From: Psychrobacillus sp044762855
Lineage (GTDB): Bacteria > Bacillota > Bacilli > Bacillales_A > Planococcaceae
Length of the DNA: 64,000 bases
Assembly: GCF_044762855.1 (NCBI RefSeq)
Contig: NZ_JBIWFB010000001.1
Coordinates: 124,001 to 188,000, forward strand
Direction: 5' to 3'
Made by a program: the position numbers and the translations under genes. The notes below the pieces were generated by a model. That model ran no database searches, had not been told where the DNA came from, and was given only the letters and a program-made list of their open reading frames with translations. Position 1 is the stretch's first letter, and every line of letters begins with the position of its first letter. This document shows, one piece after another, positions 54,123 to 62,180 of the stretch.

Positions 54123-55071
54123 AGATATTGAAATACCGAAAGAAGAAATCCTGCACGCAATTGATACAGGAATTGAACGTGGAGAAAAAGCTCGGCATAT
54201 AAAAAAGCCAAAGGGTGTTTTAAAAAGAACGTCATTTTTCACTTCAGTAGCAGCAGCGATGATACTTGCTTCAGGATTTGTTTTTTCTCCCGTTACGAAC
54301 GTTTTAGCACAAGTTCCGATACTTGGTAGCATTTATGAAAAATATCAAATGCCAATTGGCCAAGAATTGGCCTCAGATCAGCTCCTTACAGAAATCAACG
54401 AAACGGTTGAGGATCAAGGTGTAAGTATGAGTATTACGTCAATATTTTATGATGGTCAATATGTTGGGTTAACATTTAAAGCCAATGGAGAAAGTTTACC
54501 CAATTCTATTGATGGGGAAAGAACTCCCGTATCTGGCTATGCGTATGAAATGTTTGACCGAACTGATGAAACAACTTGGTGGGGTGGTTCTATAGGCGCT
54601 TTAACAAAACAGGATAATGGATATACTGGCGCAATGATATTAGAAAATCCAAATTCGGATTCAGTAGATTCCCTAACGCTTCCTATTACATTTACAAATA
54701 TTGCAGGAGTTCAAGGGGAATGGTCATTTAATCTCCCGGTTGAAAAATTACCAGCAAAAGAATTTAACATTGCACAATCAGTATCATCTGTGAATGAAGC
54801 CTATCGTATCCATTTTGACAAAATAGTTGTGGGGCAAACAAATGCTATATTATCCTATGGAATTTTGAATACAGCTGGTGTAGAAGGTGAACAATTAGAA
54901 CTTAAAATATTGGATAGTCAAGGGTTACCTGTTTCAACAAATACAATATCTGATTCAAAAGTAATCTTTGAAATCGATCATGAAAAAACAGACTATGTAT
55001 TAGTAGAACCTATCTATAAAATCGGCACAAAAGAAATAAAATTAGATACTCTAAAAATAGATTTAAAATGA
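54103..55071 (+). CDS. DUF4179 anti-sigma factor (cargo)
   Basis: 322 aa. Cytoplasmic N-terminus (about 1-45), one membrane helix (about 47-68), then a large extracytoplasmic DUF4179-type region with beta structure. ATG 54103 is preferred because TAGGAG is adjacent to the ATG at 54094. Overlaps the sigma gene by 20 nt. Expected to hold the sigma factor at the membrane until a signal; cue unknown. The fused protein at 39383 has a similar extracytoplasmic region (VEDxGVSMxITSI-like versus SEGVKITIKSV). Confidence 0.82.
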   Translation: MQKNLFKDIEIPKEEILHAIDTGIERGEKARHIKKPKGVLKRTSFFTSVAAAMILASGFVFSPVTNVLAQVPILGSIYEKYQMPIGQELASDQLLTEINETVEDQGVSMSITSIFYDGQYVGLTFKANGESLPNSIDGERTPVSGYAYEMFDRTDETTWWGGSIGALTKQDNGYTGAMILENPNSDSVDSLTLPITFTNIAGVQGEWSFNLPVEKLPAKEFNIAQSVSSVNEAYRIHFDKIVVGQTNAILSYGILNTAGVEGEQLELKILDSQGLPVSTNTISDSKVIFEIDHEKTDYVLVEPIYKIGTKEIKLDTLKIDLK

Positions 55072-55076
55072 CTCGA

Positions 55077-55108
55077 AAATCCGAACTTGTAGAAGTTCGG
55101 ATTTTTTT
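55077..55108 (+). terminator. Rho-independent terminator
   Basis: Perfect 12-bp stem AAATCCGAACTT/AAGTTCGGATTT with loop GTAG and a T tail after the anti-sigma gene. Confidence 0.9.
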
Positions 55109-55180
55109 ACATTTATTTTCTCGTCTATAGATTAGCTTATGAGGAATAACCTGAAATATATCTATGCGCAAAATAACACT

Positions 55181-55215
55181 TAAAATAAGCGCAATTTATC
55201 TCCCAAAGTGACATC
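55181..55215 (+). repeat. 35-nt direct repeat, right copy
   Basis: Partner of 53286-53320 (about three quarters of positions match by eye), located between the anti-sigma terminator and the cargo topB. Confidence 0.65.
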
Positions 55216-55281
55216 TTTATTCCAGATCTAATCCTAAAATGCTAAAGTCCGTCGCCATCAAAAATGGTACCGGAGGATATG

Positions 55282-57468
55282 TTATTTTTCATTTTTAATC
55301 TTATTCTTTTTTGGAAACTCCATCTTCCAACTAAAATATTCGTTATCGGAATTTTTCTCATAACGTAAATTAGCATCAAACTTATTGCCTTTTTTACTCG
55401 TTAATCCTTTAACTAAAACAACTCCATTTTTCAAAAGGCTTTTAACCATTGTTTTTGTGGGTTTCTTTTTCATAGCTGCTAAATATTTATCATTTTTCCA
55501 AATGACAAATTTACAGCCATTTTTCCAGTTGCTACAACCAAACCCTTTTTGTCCTTCAATAATTCCATGTCCACAAAGAGGACATTTTCCAAGAACCTCA
55601 ATGGTTTTCTTTTCATTTGATATTTCATTAATAATAACGTCTTTTTCATTTTTTATTGTTTTAACAGCATCTGTTGTAAAATCAAAAATTAAATTCAAGA
55701 AACTTTCTTTATTAAACTTTTGCTTTTCAATATCAGACAATGTTTTTTCCAATCTACCAGTGAATTCTAAATCAAATAAATCCTTTACTGGAAATGTTTC
55801 AACTAACTTTCCGCCCAGTTCCGTACAAATTAAATTTTTATTTTGAGTAGCAATATAGCCGACATCTTTTAGCTTTTTTATTGTTTCAGCTCTTGTAGCA
55901 GGTGTACCAATGCTATAACCACTTAAAATGGCAGCCATCATTTCTTCACTGTCTTCATCCTCTTTGTCTTTACCCTTGCCGCAAGTTTCCATTACTCTTA
56001 ATAATGTTTTTTCTGTATGGTGCTTCGGTGGTTTTGTCACATGAGAAGTCAATTTATGGTCTTCAATACTTACGACATCATTTATATTAACTAGTGGTAG
56101 AATAGTATCCTTCGATTCAATTTTCTCAACCTTTTTCCATCCTTCAACTAGCTGTACTTTTCCTTTTGATATAAACAAACCTTTAATTTCATCAGTATTA
56201 ACTTTAGTCATTATTTTGGTTTCTTCATGTTCAGCAATCGGCATAAACTGCATAATAAAGCGATTTTTGACTGTATTATAAACAATTGCTTCATCCCCCG
56301 ATAAGGAGTTAGGAATTAAATACGTTGGAGTAATCGCACTGTGACTTTCTATTTTAGAATTATCAAAAACCCTTTTCTTTTTCGCAAATGTAATTTCATT
56401 TTCATATGGCAGTCCTTTTTTTAGATTGTTGAGTACCTTAGCTGCCTTATCCACTAAACTTTCTTCCAATACCACACTGGCAGTACGTGGATACGTAATA
56501 TATTTCTTTTCATAAAGAGATTGAGCCACTTTCAGGACTTTATCAGAAGTCCAACCTTTATATTTACTTGTTATAAAACCTTGTAAGTTCGAAAGGTTAA
56601 ATAAATATGGGGGATATTCTTTTTTAAGTTCAACTGTTTTGTCTAAGATTGTGGCTGTTTGGTTATTTAGAGCTTGTTGTATGAATTCCAAATTTTCCTT
56701 ATTCTTAAATTTATCCTCTTCATCTTCCACATATGTCCCTTCGTACTCTTTACCATCTTTTGTTTTAAACATAGCTGCTAATTTAAAGTAATCTTCAGGT
56801 ACAAAGTTTTCAATTTCTTTATCCCGATCATAAATAATTTTTAACGTCGGTAGTAGCACTCTTCCAATGTTCAGCGCCTTTCCAGAACCCTTCTGATACT
56901 TCAATGTGGCCACAGATGTTAAATTAATGCCTATTACCCAATCAGCCCACTGACGGCCAATACCAGCGTCTAGAAGAGGCCTCATTTCCGTATTTGGCTT
57001 TAAGTTTTTGAGTCCTTTTAACACTTCATCTTGAGTCCATTCGTTCAATAATAAGCGATAAACTTGTTTTTTTGTCTTGAGATTATAAATAATTGTGTCC
57101 CCGATGACTTGGCCTTCACGATCATAATCAGTAGCCGAGATTACTGTATCTACATCATTTCTTCTAATTAAGTTGTATATAATTTTTAACTGCTTTTTAG
57201 CACCAAGATCTTCTTTGTCTTTATTGCGGGGATCGCTTTTTACTTTGTATCGAAAATTGGAAGGAATAAAAGGGAAGTTTTCCATTCTCCATTTCGCCAT
57301 TCCCTCATCATAATCCTTTGCATCATAAAGTTGTAATAAATGTCCAAAAGCCCAAGTAACAACATAGTCATTCCCTTCAAAATACCCATCTTTTCTACTT
57401 TTTATATTTAACGCATCCGCGATGTTTTTTGCGACGGATGGTTTTTCTGAAATTATTACACTAACCAT
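55282..57468 (-). CDS. topB: Cargo topoisomerase III, divergent and altered at the insertion motif
   Basis: 728 aa, complete type IA topoisomerase. TOPRIM domain (SEKPSVAKNIADAL start, ATDYDREG at 112-119), toroid domains, catalytic Tyr326 in TYPRTAS (Asp of the usual YPRTDS is Ala), GIGTPATRAETI-type motif (reads SIGTPATRAETI), and a C-terminal Cys4 zinc region (CPLCGHG...CSNWKNGC). It is only distantly related to the split host TopB, so it is not a duplicate. Residues 202-207 read GRVLLP where GRVQ(S/T)P is almost invariant, and this removes the insertion core. RBS GGAGGT. It can be read from the host topB promoter through the 5' fragment 108 nt upstream. Confidence 0.93.
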   Translation of the reverse strand: MVSVIISEKPSVAKNIADALNIKSRKDGYFEGNDYVVTWAFGHLLQLYDAKDYDEGMAKWRMENFPFIPSNFRYKVKSDPRNKDKEDLGAKKQLKIIYNLIRRNDVDTVISATDYDREGQVIGDTIIYNLKTKKQVYRLLLNEWTQDEVLKGLKNLKPNTEMRPLLDAGIGRQWADWVIGINLTSVATLKYQKGSGKALNIGRVLLPTLKIIYDRDKEIENFVPEDYFKLAAMFKTKDGKEYEGTYVEDEEDKFKNKENLEFIQQALNNQTATILDKTVELKKEYPPYLFNLSNLQGFITSKYKGWTSDKVLKVAQSLYEKKYITYPRTASVVLEESLVDKAAKVLNNLKKGLPYENEITFAKKKRVFDNSKIESHSAITPTYLIPNSLSGDEAIVYNTVKNRFIMQFMPIAEHEETKIMTKVNTDEIKGLFISKGKVQLVEGWKKVEKIESKDTILPLVNINDVVSIEDHKLTSHVTKPPKHHTEKTLLRVMETCGKGKDKEDEDSEEMMAAILSGYSIGTPATRAETIKKLKDVGYIATQNKNLICTELGGKLVETFPVKDLFDLEFTGRLEKTLSDIEKQKFNKESFLNLIFDFTTDAVKTIKNEKDVIINEISNEKKTIEVLGKCPLCGHGIIEGQKGFGCSNWKNGCKFVIWKNDKYLAAMKKKPTKTMVKSLLKNGVVLVKGLTSKKGNKFDANLRYEKNSDNEYFSWKMEFPKKNKIKNEK

Positions 57469-57535
57469 TTTCTACCTCCATTCACCCTCTTTTGGGGAGG
57501 GACTTCCAATTTTTTTAAACATACAAATTAAATAC

Positions 57536-57555
57536 ACCCAAATAAAATTGGGTGA
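57536..57555 (-). repeat. Subterminal inverted repeat at the right end
   Basis: CACCCAA-ATAAAA-TTGGGTG, followed by GAAATT. The sequence ATTTCACCCAA on the minus strand matches 45776-45786 at the left end, so it is probably a recombinase or accessory-protein binding site. Confidence 0.55.
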
Positions 57556-57576
57556 AATTCGTACAAGTTATATATA

Positions 57577-58221
57577 TCAACGGGTTTTTAAAATCGCCCA
57601 AATATTTAACGGATACAATTGCACACGTCCAATTGGAAAAACTTCTCGAATCCCTTGTGATTGTAAGAGAAGAGAATATAACCTAGAACCATTCATGCCA
57701 ACAAGCCAATCACTAATTTGACGAGCTTTTGCTTCTTCATATAAAAGTAAATCTTTGCGATTATCCTGTAAATTTGCAAAGCCTTTTCGCACTTCTTCGA
57801 TTTCCAATGAATTTATCCACAATCGTTTAATCGTTTTTCCTCTTGCTCCGGTTTGGTTGTATATACTATAGAAAATGTTTGAACCTTCGCGGTCTACGTC
57901 ACATGCGTTAATGACAGTATCTGCTGCCTTCATCAGTTTTTTCACGATGGTAAACTGCTTGTACTTACCTTTAGCAATTTGAAATTCATAACGCTCTGGC
58001 AAAATTGGCAAACTAGTAAGAGACCATTTATCCCATTTCGGATCATATGCTTTGGGCTCTTTCAATTCAACTAAGTGACCGATTCCCCAAGTTATATATG
58101 CACCTTCCGGGAAAATTGGACATGGATTGATTTCTAAATAGCCTTCATGTCGTTTAACGGAAAAAGCATCTGCGTATGCTTTTGCTTGTGATGGTTTTTC
58201 GGCTAAAATAACTGGTTTCAT
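57577..58221 (-). pseudogene. topB: 5' part of the resident topB, ending inside the element
   Basis: 214 codons. Residues 1-201 are the N-terminal TOPRIM part of topoisomerase III (AEKPSQAKAYADAF, CDVDREG) up to GRVQ. The last 13 residues (LYPLNIWAILKTR) are encoded by the element end. The catalytic Tyr is missing, so no enzyme activity is expected. The start has a good GAGGTG site. The promoter and ribosome site remain intact, so the transcript should continue into the cargo topB. Confidence 0.93.
57595..57624 (-). other. Right attachment site (core plus terminal repeat)
   Basis: Core ATTGCAC (57618-57624), followed by host ACGTCCAATTGG. Read inward on the minus strand the element end is TTGTATCCGTTAAATATTTGGGCG, an imperfect inverted match to the left end. 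Confidence 0.8.
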
Positions 58222-58548
58222 GGGGACACCTCATTTCGTTTTGTGAAACATTCGTTCTTTTATTATCTCATAAATTTTGGAGGTTTTCTAATTTGATTAT
58301 GGGGGTGGAGAAGCGAGATGGGGAATAAGTGTGTATTTCTTGTTCATCTTGCTTTTTAATTTTATTTCCAATAAAAGCACTTTTAATAATGTTCAACTTG
58401 AAAATATATGTATTAGCCGGCTTTTAATAGACTCTGGAACTAATCTAATCGATTATTGTTAGGATAGCGGTTAGTCCTTACGAGAGAATCCATAAAAGCT
58501 TATGTTAAAATGAAGGTAAAGACCATTTTTACAATAATGAGGGATTGC
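58222..58548. other. Divergent intergenic region between split topB and the response regulator
   Basis: Must hold the host topB promoter (minus) and the response-regulator promoter (plus). A GATAAT on the minus strand near 58273 and TTACGA/TATGTT on the plus strand near 58477 are weak candidates. No gene or strong structure. Confidence 0.4.
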
Positions 58549-59223
58549 ATGCATAAAATAATGATGATTGAAGACGATGAAAAAATTAGAAAGATTGTCG
58601 CGGAAACGTTGAAAAAGTGGCAATATGATGTGGTGGAAGTGACCCAATTTGATCAAGTGCTAACGGAATTTGAGCGCAACAGTCCACACCTCGTTCTATT
58701 AGATATTAATCTGCCGGTTTTTGATGGATACTACTGGTGTCAGCAAATACGCTCCGTTTCCAATGTGCCAATTATTTTCCTTTCATCTAGAAATCAGAAC
58801 ATGGATATTATTATGGCTATTAATATGGGTGGGGATGATTTCATACAGAAGCCCTTTGATTTAGATATACTTCTTGCGAAAATCAATGCGCTCATTCGCC
58901 GGAAATATACTTATCAGGAAGATGAGAACATCAGATTTAATCATCTTGGTTTAACATTAAATGTAACCAATTCAACGATTGAATACAATGGGCAAAGCAC
59001 AGAACTAAGTCGGAATGAATTCATTCTTTTACAAGTAATGATGCGTAATATTGGAAAAATTGTTTCGCGTGAGGACCTAATGCAGGCTCTATGGAATGAG
59101 GATCAGTTCGTTGATGATAACACATTGACTGTGAACGTCAACCGATTGCGTAAGAAAATTGCTGCACTAGGAGTAATGGATTTCATAGGTACCCGAAAAG
59201 GAATGGGGTATATAATCGAATGA
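58549..59223 (+). CDS. OmpR-family response regulator, BceR-like
   Basis: 225 aa. Receiver domain (phospho-acceptor Asp52 in VLLDINLPVFDG, acidic pair in MIEDDEK, conserved Lys in QKPFD) and a winged-helix output domain (about 130-225). Start at 58549 after GAGGG. Coupled to the histidine kinase gene by a 4-nt overlap. With a short intramembrane kinase and a neighbouring BceAB-type transporter, it should answer cell-wall-active peptides. Confidence 0.9.
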   Translation: MHKIMMIEDDEKIRKIVAETLKKWQYDVVEVTQFDQVLTEFERNSPHLVLLDINLPVFDGYYWCQQIRSVSNVPIIFLSSRNQNMDIIMAINMGGDDFIQKPFDLDILLAKINALIRRKYTYQEDENIRFNHLGLTLNVTNSTIEYNGQSTELSRNEFILLQVMMRNIGKIVSREDLMQALWNEDQFVDDNTLTVNVNRLRKKIAALGVMDFIGTRKGMGYIIE

Positions 59224-60215
59224 CCTTCCTGCGCTATCTAACCTTTGAAAAACCTTTTATTTATCTGTATTTTGTTAGTTTTCTAATCGTATCTATTGTA
59301 TATTATGCAGATAGTGATGGCGGCTTGGCATGGGGGACGCTCTTTTACGCCTTCTCTCTTGCTTTTATTATTTTACTTGGATTTTTATTGTTTCGTTACC
59401 AACAACATGTACATGTGATTCGTCAAATGAAAAGTGAAGAGTACGATAGTATATCACTTGAAGGAGAATATGCTAAAGCCTATAACGATGAGCTAAAAAG
59501 AGAGCATATTCGTGAAATAAATAAAGTTCAGGAAAGACAGACAGAGCATTATGATTTTATCGTCTCCTGGTTCCATGAGATAAAAACACCGATTGCGGTT
59601 ATTCGCCTACTGCAACAAACTGATATGGATGCAGTCAGTTTAAGGGAAGAGATCACAAAGATTGAAAACTACGTCGATCAAGCTCTCTATTATGCAAAGC
59701 TAGATAGTTTTAATCAGGATTACGAAATTCAAAATTGTGATATGGTCCAGATTTCAAAAGAGGTTATTAAAGCTCATTCCAAAACTTTTTTTTCAAAGAA
59801 TATACGTATTAACATTCAGCTTGGCTCACTAGAAGTGCAAAGTGATTCAAAATGGCTACAGTTTATCGTCAATCAACTATTGACCAATAGTTTAAAGTAT
59901 ACGGAAGATGGCGGCGAAATTACTATTTCCTCTTTCGAATCCTCGCAAGAAAAGCAACTCATTATTCGAGACAACGGAATAGGTATTAGTCAAAAAGATT
60001 TGCCGAGAATTTATAATCGAGGATTTACTGGAGAGACTGGGCGTACTTATACGAAGTCAACTGGGATGGGGTTATATTTAGCCCAACAGTTAAGTAATAA
60101 ATTAGGGCATTATATTAGTTGCACTTCCGAAGTAGGGGAGTTCAGCCAATTTATCATTCACTTCCCGATAGATAGTGATCCGTATTTAAGACTTCAAAAA
60201 ACACACGCTGAGTAA
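59220..60215 (+). CDS. Intramembrane-sensing histidine kinase, BceS-like
   Basis: 331 aa. Two membrane helices (about 12-30 and 38-58) with only a few residues outside, so no own sensor domain. Phospho-acceptor His119 in SWFHEIKTP, then N box (NQLLTNSLKYT), DNGIGI and GMGLYL. BceS kinases are activated through the BceAB transporter, whose genes lie convergent just downstream. Confidence 0.9.
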   Translation: MTFLRYLTFEKPFIYLYFVSFLIVSIVYYADSDGGLAWGTLFYAFSLAFIILLGFLLFRYQQHVHVIRQMKSEEYDSISLEGEYAKAYNDELKREHIREINKVQERQTEHYDFIVSWFHEIKTPIAVIRLLQQTDMDAVSLREEITKIENYVDQALYYAKLDSFNQDYEIQNCDMVQISKEVIKAHSKTFFSKNIRINIQLGSLEVQSDSKWLQFIVNQLLTNSLKYTEDGGEITISSFESSQEKQLIIRDNGIGISQKDLPRIYNRGFTGETGRTYTKSTGMGLYLAQQLSNKLGHYISCTSEVGEFSQFIIHFPIDSDPYLRLQKTHAE

Positions 60216-60238
60216 CTTAACTCAATGTGTGTTTTTTT
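60200..60238. terminator. Terminator between convergent kinase and transporter genes
   Basis: AACACACGCTGAGT pairs with ACTCAATGTGTGTT, followed by T7; overlaps the kinase stop codon and could also act on the minus strand. Confidence 0.8.
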
Positions 60239-62180
60239 CACTGATAATTTTATAGTAAATAGATGTTGATGATAAGTAAAAGATTATATACGTGACTACG
60301 TATAATCCCATAACGGAAAAAATAATTGTAGTTAAGGATGGTAAATCTTTTATTAATACGATAACTGTGTAGTATAAAAGAAACCAGCTGTGTATCAATC
60401 CAAGTATTAAAGGTGGTAAAAATACAAAAAGCAATTGTTTACGAATGATTTTCTTCATTTCTTTGTCACCAACACCAATTTTTCGTAAAATGGCATAGTG
60501 CTCTTTCTCTTCTGTCGCTTCGCGTAGTTGCTTAAAGTAAATGACACTTCCTAAAGCAAATAGTGCAATAACTGCAAAAAACGCAACAGAGAACAATAAT
60601 AAGGAAGACGACTCTGTATCAACAGAATACATATCGATAAAGGCAGAATAGTATGCACCTTCTGTTTGCATAACGATATCGTATATTTTTCGAGATACAT
60701 CATTCGATGTTTTCGGATCTTTAATTTGATAAATTTCATAGGAAGAAAGTGGGTGATCCTCTTTTAAAGAATCAAAAACTTCGTCTGAAATAACGAGTAC
60801 AGAAGGTTGAGGGGCGGTATTTCCACCGGGACTCGTCGGAATGCTTAACAATGGATATCGAATCTTTTCGATTACATGAAATGTATTGTCTTCTAAAATA
60901 GTAATTTCGGGAAGAGGACTTTTATATTTTGTCGGTTCATCTATTCCTCTAGTTAAAACAATTGCTTCGTCACCTTCTAAATCTACTTTGTCACCAACTT
61001 TACGTAAATCAACGATCGCATTTAATTGTGACTCGGAGAAAATGTAAAACTCTTCGGTGTAATATGCGGGATGACTCATAAAAATTTCTCTGTTAGGTAT
61101 ACTTTCTGTTTGAATTCCTGTTATTGTTTCATGTTCTATTATTGGATGGGAATCATTTATAATTTGTTCAATTTGTTTTTGTGTTTCATCATCTTGTGTT
61201 GAAAAGGCAAGATGATTTGGAAATTCTTTTTTGACAACATCCTCTTTCACTGCGTAATCTACAGCGATAAATCCGACTGTAAAGATGACAATAGCACTGA
61301 TGAGAGAATTAAAGGTAAAGTTTACTGTATTTCCTCGAATAGAAAAACGAAGGGAGGAAATCCATAACATTTTATTCCCGTGAAAGTAATTTTTACTTTG
61401 ACTCATTTTTTGTAATATCCAACCAGAAAACTGACGGAAAAACAAATACGTTCCAACAATCAATGCTACGCTTGTAGCAATTAATGTCTCATTAAAGTAA
61501 TTACTCCATAAATTTGTATCTCCTGCTAATGTAATTGTGTAGTAGGAAGCTCCGATTAGTAGGATAGACAATATCGCCAACACAAACGAAAATTTAAGTG
61601 GTTTGTCCATTTTTTCTTTTGCATGAAATAATTCAACAAGCTGCACTCTACGAACATTAAAATAACTTTGAACGGTAATAATGCCTATTAGTAAAGTGAA
61701 TAACAGAATAGTGGAGACGATTGCTTCAAGTGGAAATGCAAAAGAAATGTCGTCATTATAGTGCATTAAATTCATTAATACCATACCGAAAAATTTCGAT
61801 AGTAATCCGCCAATTAATATACCGCCGGATACAGAAATGGCGCTTAAGAATAATGTTTCAAAAAACACCATCATCGCAACTTGTCTTTCTTTCATCCCAT
61901 AAAGTAAATACATACCAAATTCTTTTTTTCGTTGCTTCATAAAAAAGGAGTTAGCATACAAAATAAAGAATACGATAAACAAAAAGACGATAATCGAAGC
62001 GATTAAAATGATCATTTCGTAGTTTTCTTTATTTTGAATTGCAGCAACTACGTCTTCGTTATACATTAAACCAGAAAAGGTAAAGTAAATGACAACCCCG
62101 ATAAGCATGGATATAAAGTAAATCGTATACAAACGGAAATTCCGCTTCATATTTCTCCAAGATAAATCAAGTAAACTCAT
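60222..62180 (-). CDS. BceB-like ABC transporter permease
   Basis: 652 aa with about ten membrane helices in the BceB pattern: one, three, a large extracytoplasmic domain of about 200 residues (about 310-520) between helices 7 and 8, then three more, with FtsX-like parts. Residues near LLYGMKERQVAMMVFFETLFL are typical. With the ATPase it removes bacitracin-like or lantibiotic peptides from lipid targets and acts as sensor for the kinase. Start overlaps the ATPase stop (ATGA). Confidence 0.9.
   Translation of the reverse strand: MSLLDLSWRNMKRNFRLYTIYFISMLIGVVIYFTFSGLMYNEDVVAAIQNKENYEMIILIASIIVFLFIVFFILYANSFFMKQRKKEFGMYLLYGMKERQVAMMVFFETLFLSAISVSGGILIGGLLSKFFGMVLMNLMHYNDDISFAFPLEAIVSTILLFTLLIGIITVQSYFNVRRVQLVELFHAKEKMDKPLKFSFVLAILSILLIGASYYTITLAGDTNLWSNYFNETLIATSVALIVGTYLFFRQFSGWILQKMSQSKNYFHGNKMLWISSLRFSIRGNTVNFTFNSLISAIVIFTVGFIAVDYAVKEDVVKKEFPNHLAFSTQDDETQKQIEQIINDSHPIIEHETITGIQTESIPNREIFMSHPAYYTEEFYIFSESQLNAIVDLRKVGDKVDLEGDEAIVLTRGIDEPTKYKSPLPEITILEDNTFHVIEKIRYPLLSIPTSPGGNTAPQPSVLVISDEVFDSLKEDHPLSSYEIYQIKDPKTSNDVSRKIYDIVMQTEGAYYSAFIDMYSVDTESSSLLLFSVAFFAVIALFALGSVIYFKQLREATEEKEHYAILRKIGVGDKEMKKIIRKQLLFVFLPPLILGLIHSWFLLYYTVIVLIKDLPSLTTIIFSVMGLYVVTYIIFYLSSTSIYYKIISEKNTH

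Larger units (their letters stand above)
45681..57624. mobile_element. 11.9-kb tyrosine-recombinase element inserted in topB and carrying a replacement topB
   Basis: Bounded by direct repeats ATTGCAC (45681-45687 and 57618-57624), which lie in the codons of V-Q-S in the GRVQSPT motif of the split topB. Terminal imperfect inverted repeats start TTGTAT and contain ATATTTGGG. Contents: three tyrosine recombinases and a coiled-coil protein (45892-52597), two small genes, an ECF sigma/anti-sigma pair, and a divergent complete topB on the minus strand. The layout recalls Tn554 (TnpABC, fixed target, 6-7 bp core, no target duplication) and recombinase-in-trio elements. No conjugation, phage or resistance genes are seen. 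The recombinase genes look AT-richer than the flanks. Confidence 0.9.

Noticed and set aside
57536..57555. Terminator between the topB 5' fragment and the cargo topB
   Set aside because: No T tract follows the stem on the minus strand; a match at the left end suggests a recombination site.
45681..57624. Intein, group I/II intron or naturally split topB
   Set aside because: No splicing domains, no reverse transcriptase or homing nuclease, and the insert carries its own operons and recombinases.
45681..57624. Prophage or conjugative element
   Set aside because: No structural, lysis, replication, relaxase or type IV secretion genes are seen.
45681..57624. Cargo topB as a tandem duplicate of the host topB
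   Set aside because: The two proteins are only distantly alike along the N-terminal domain and differ in length and motifs.
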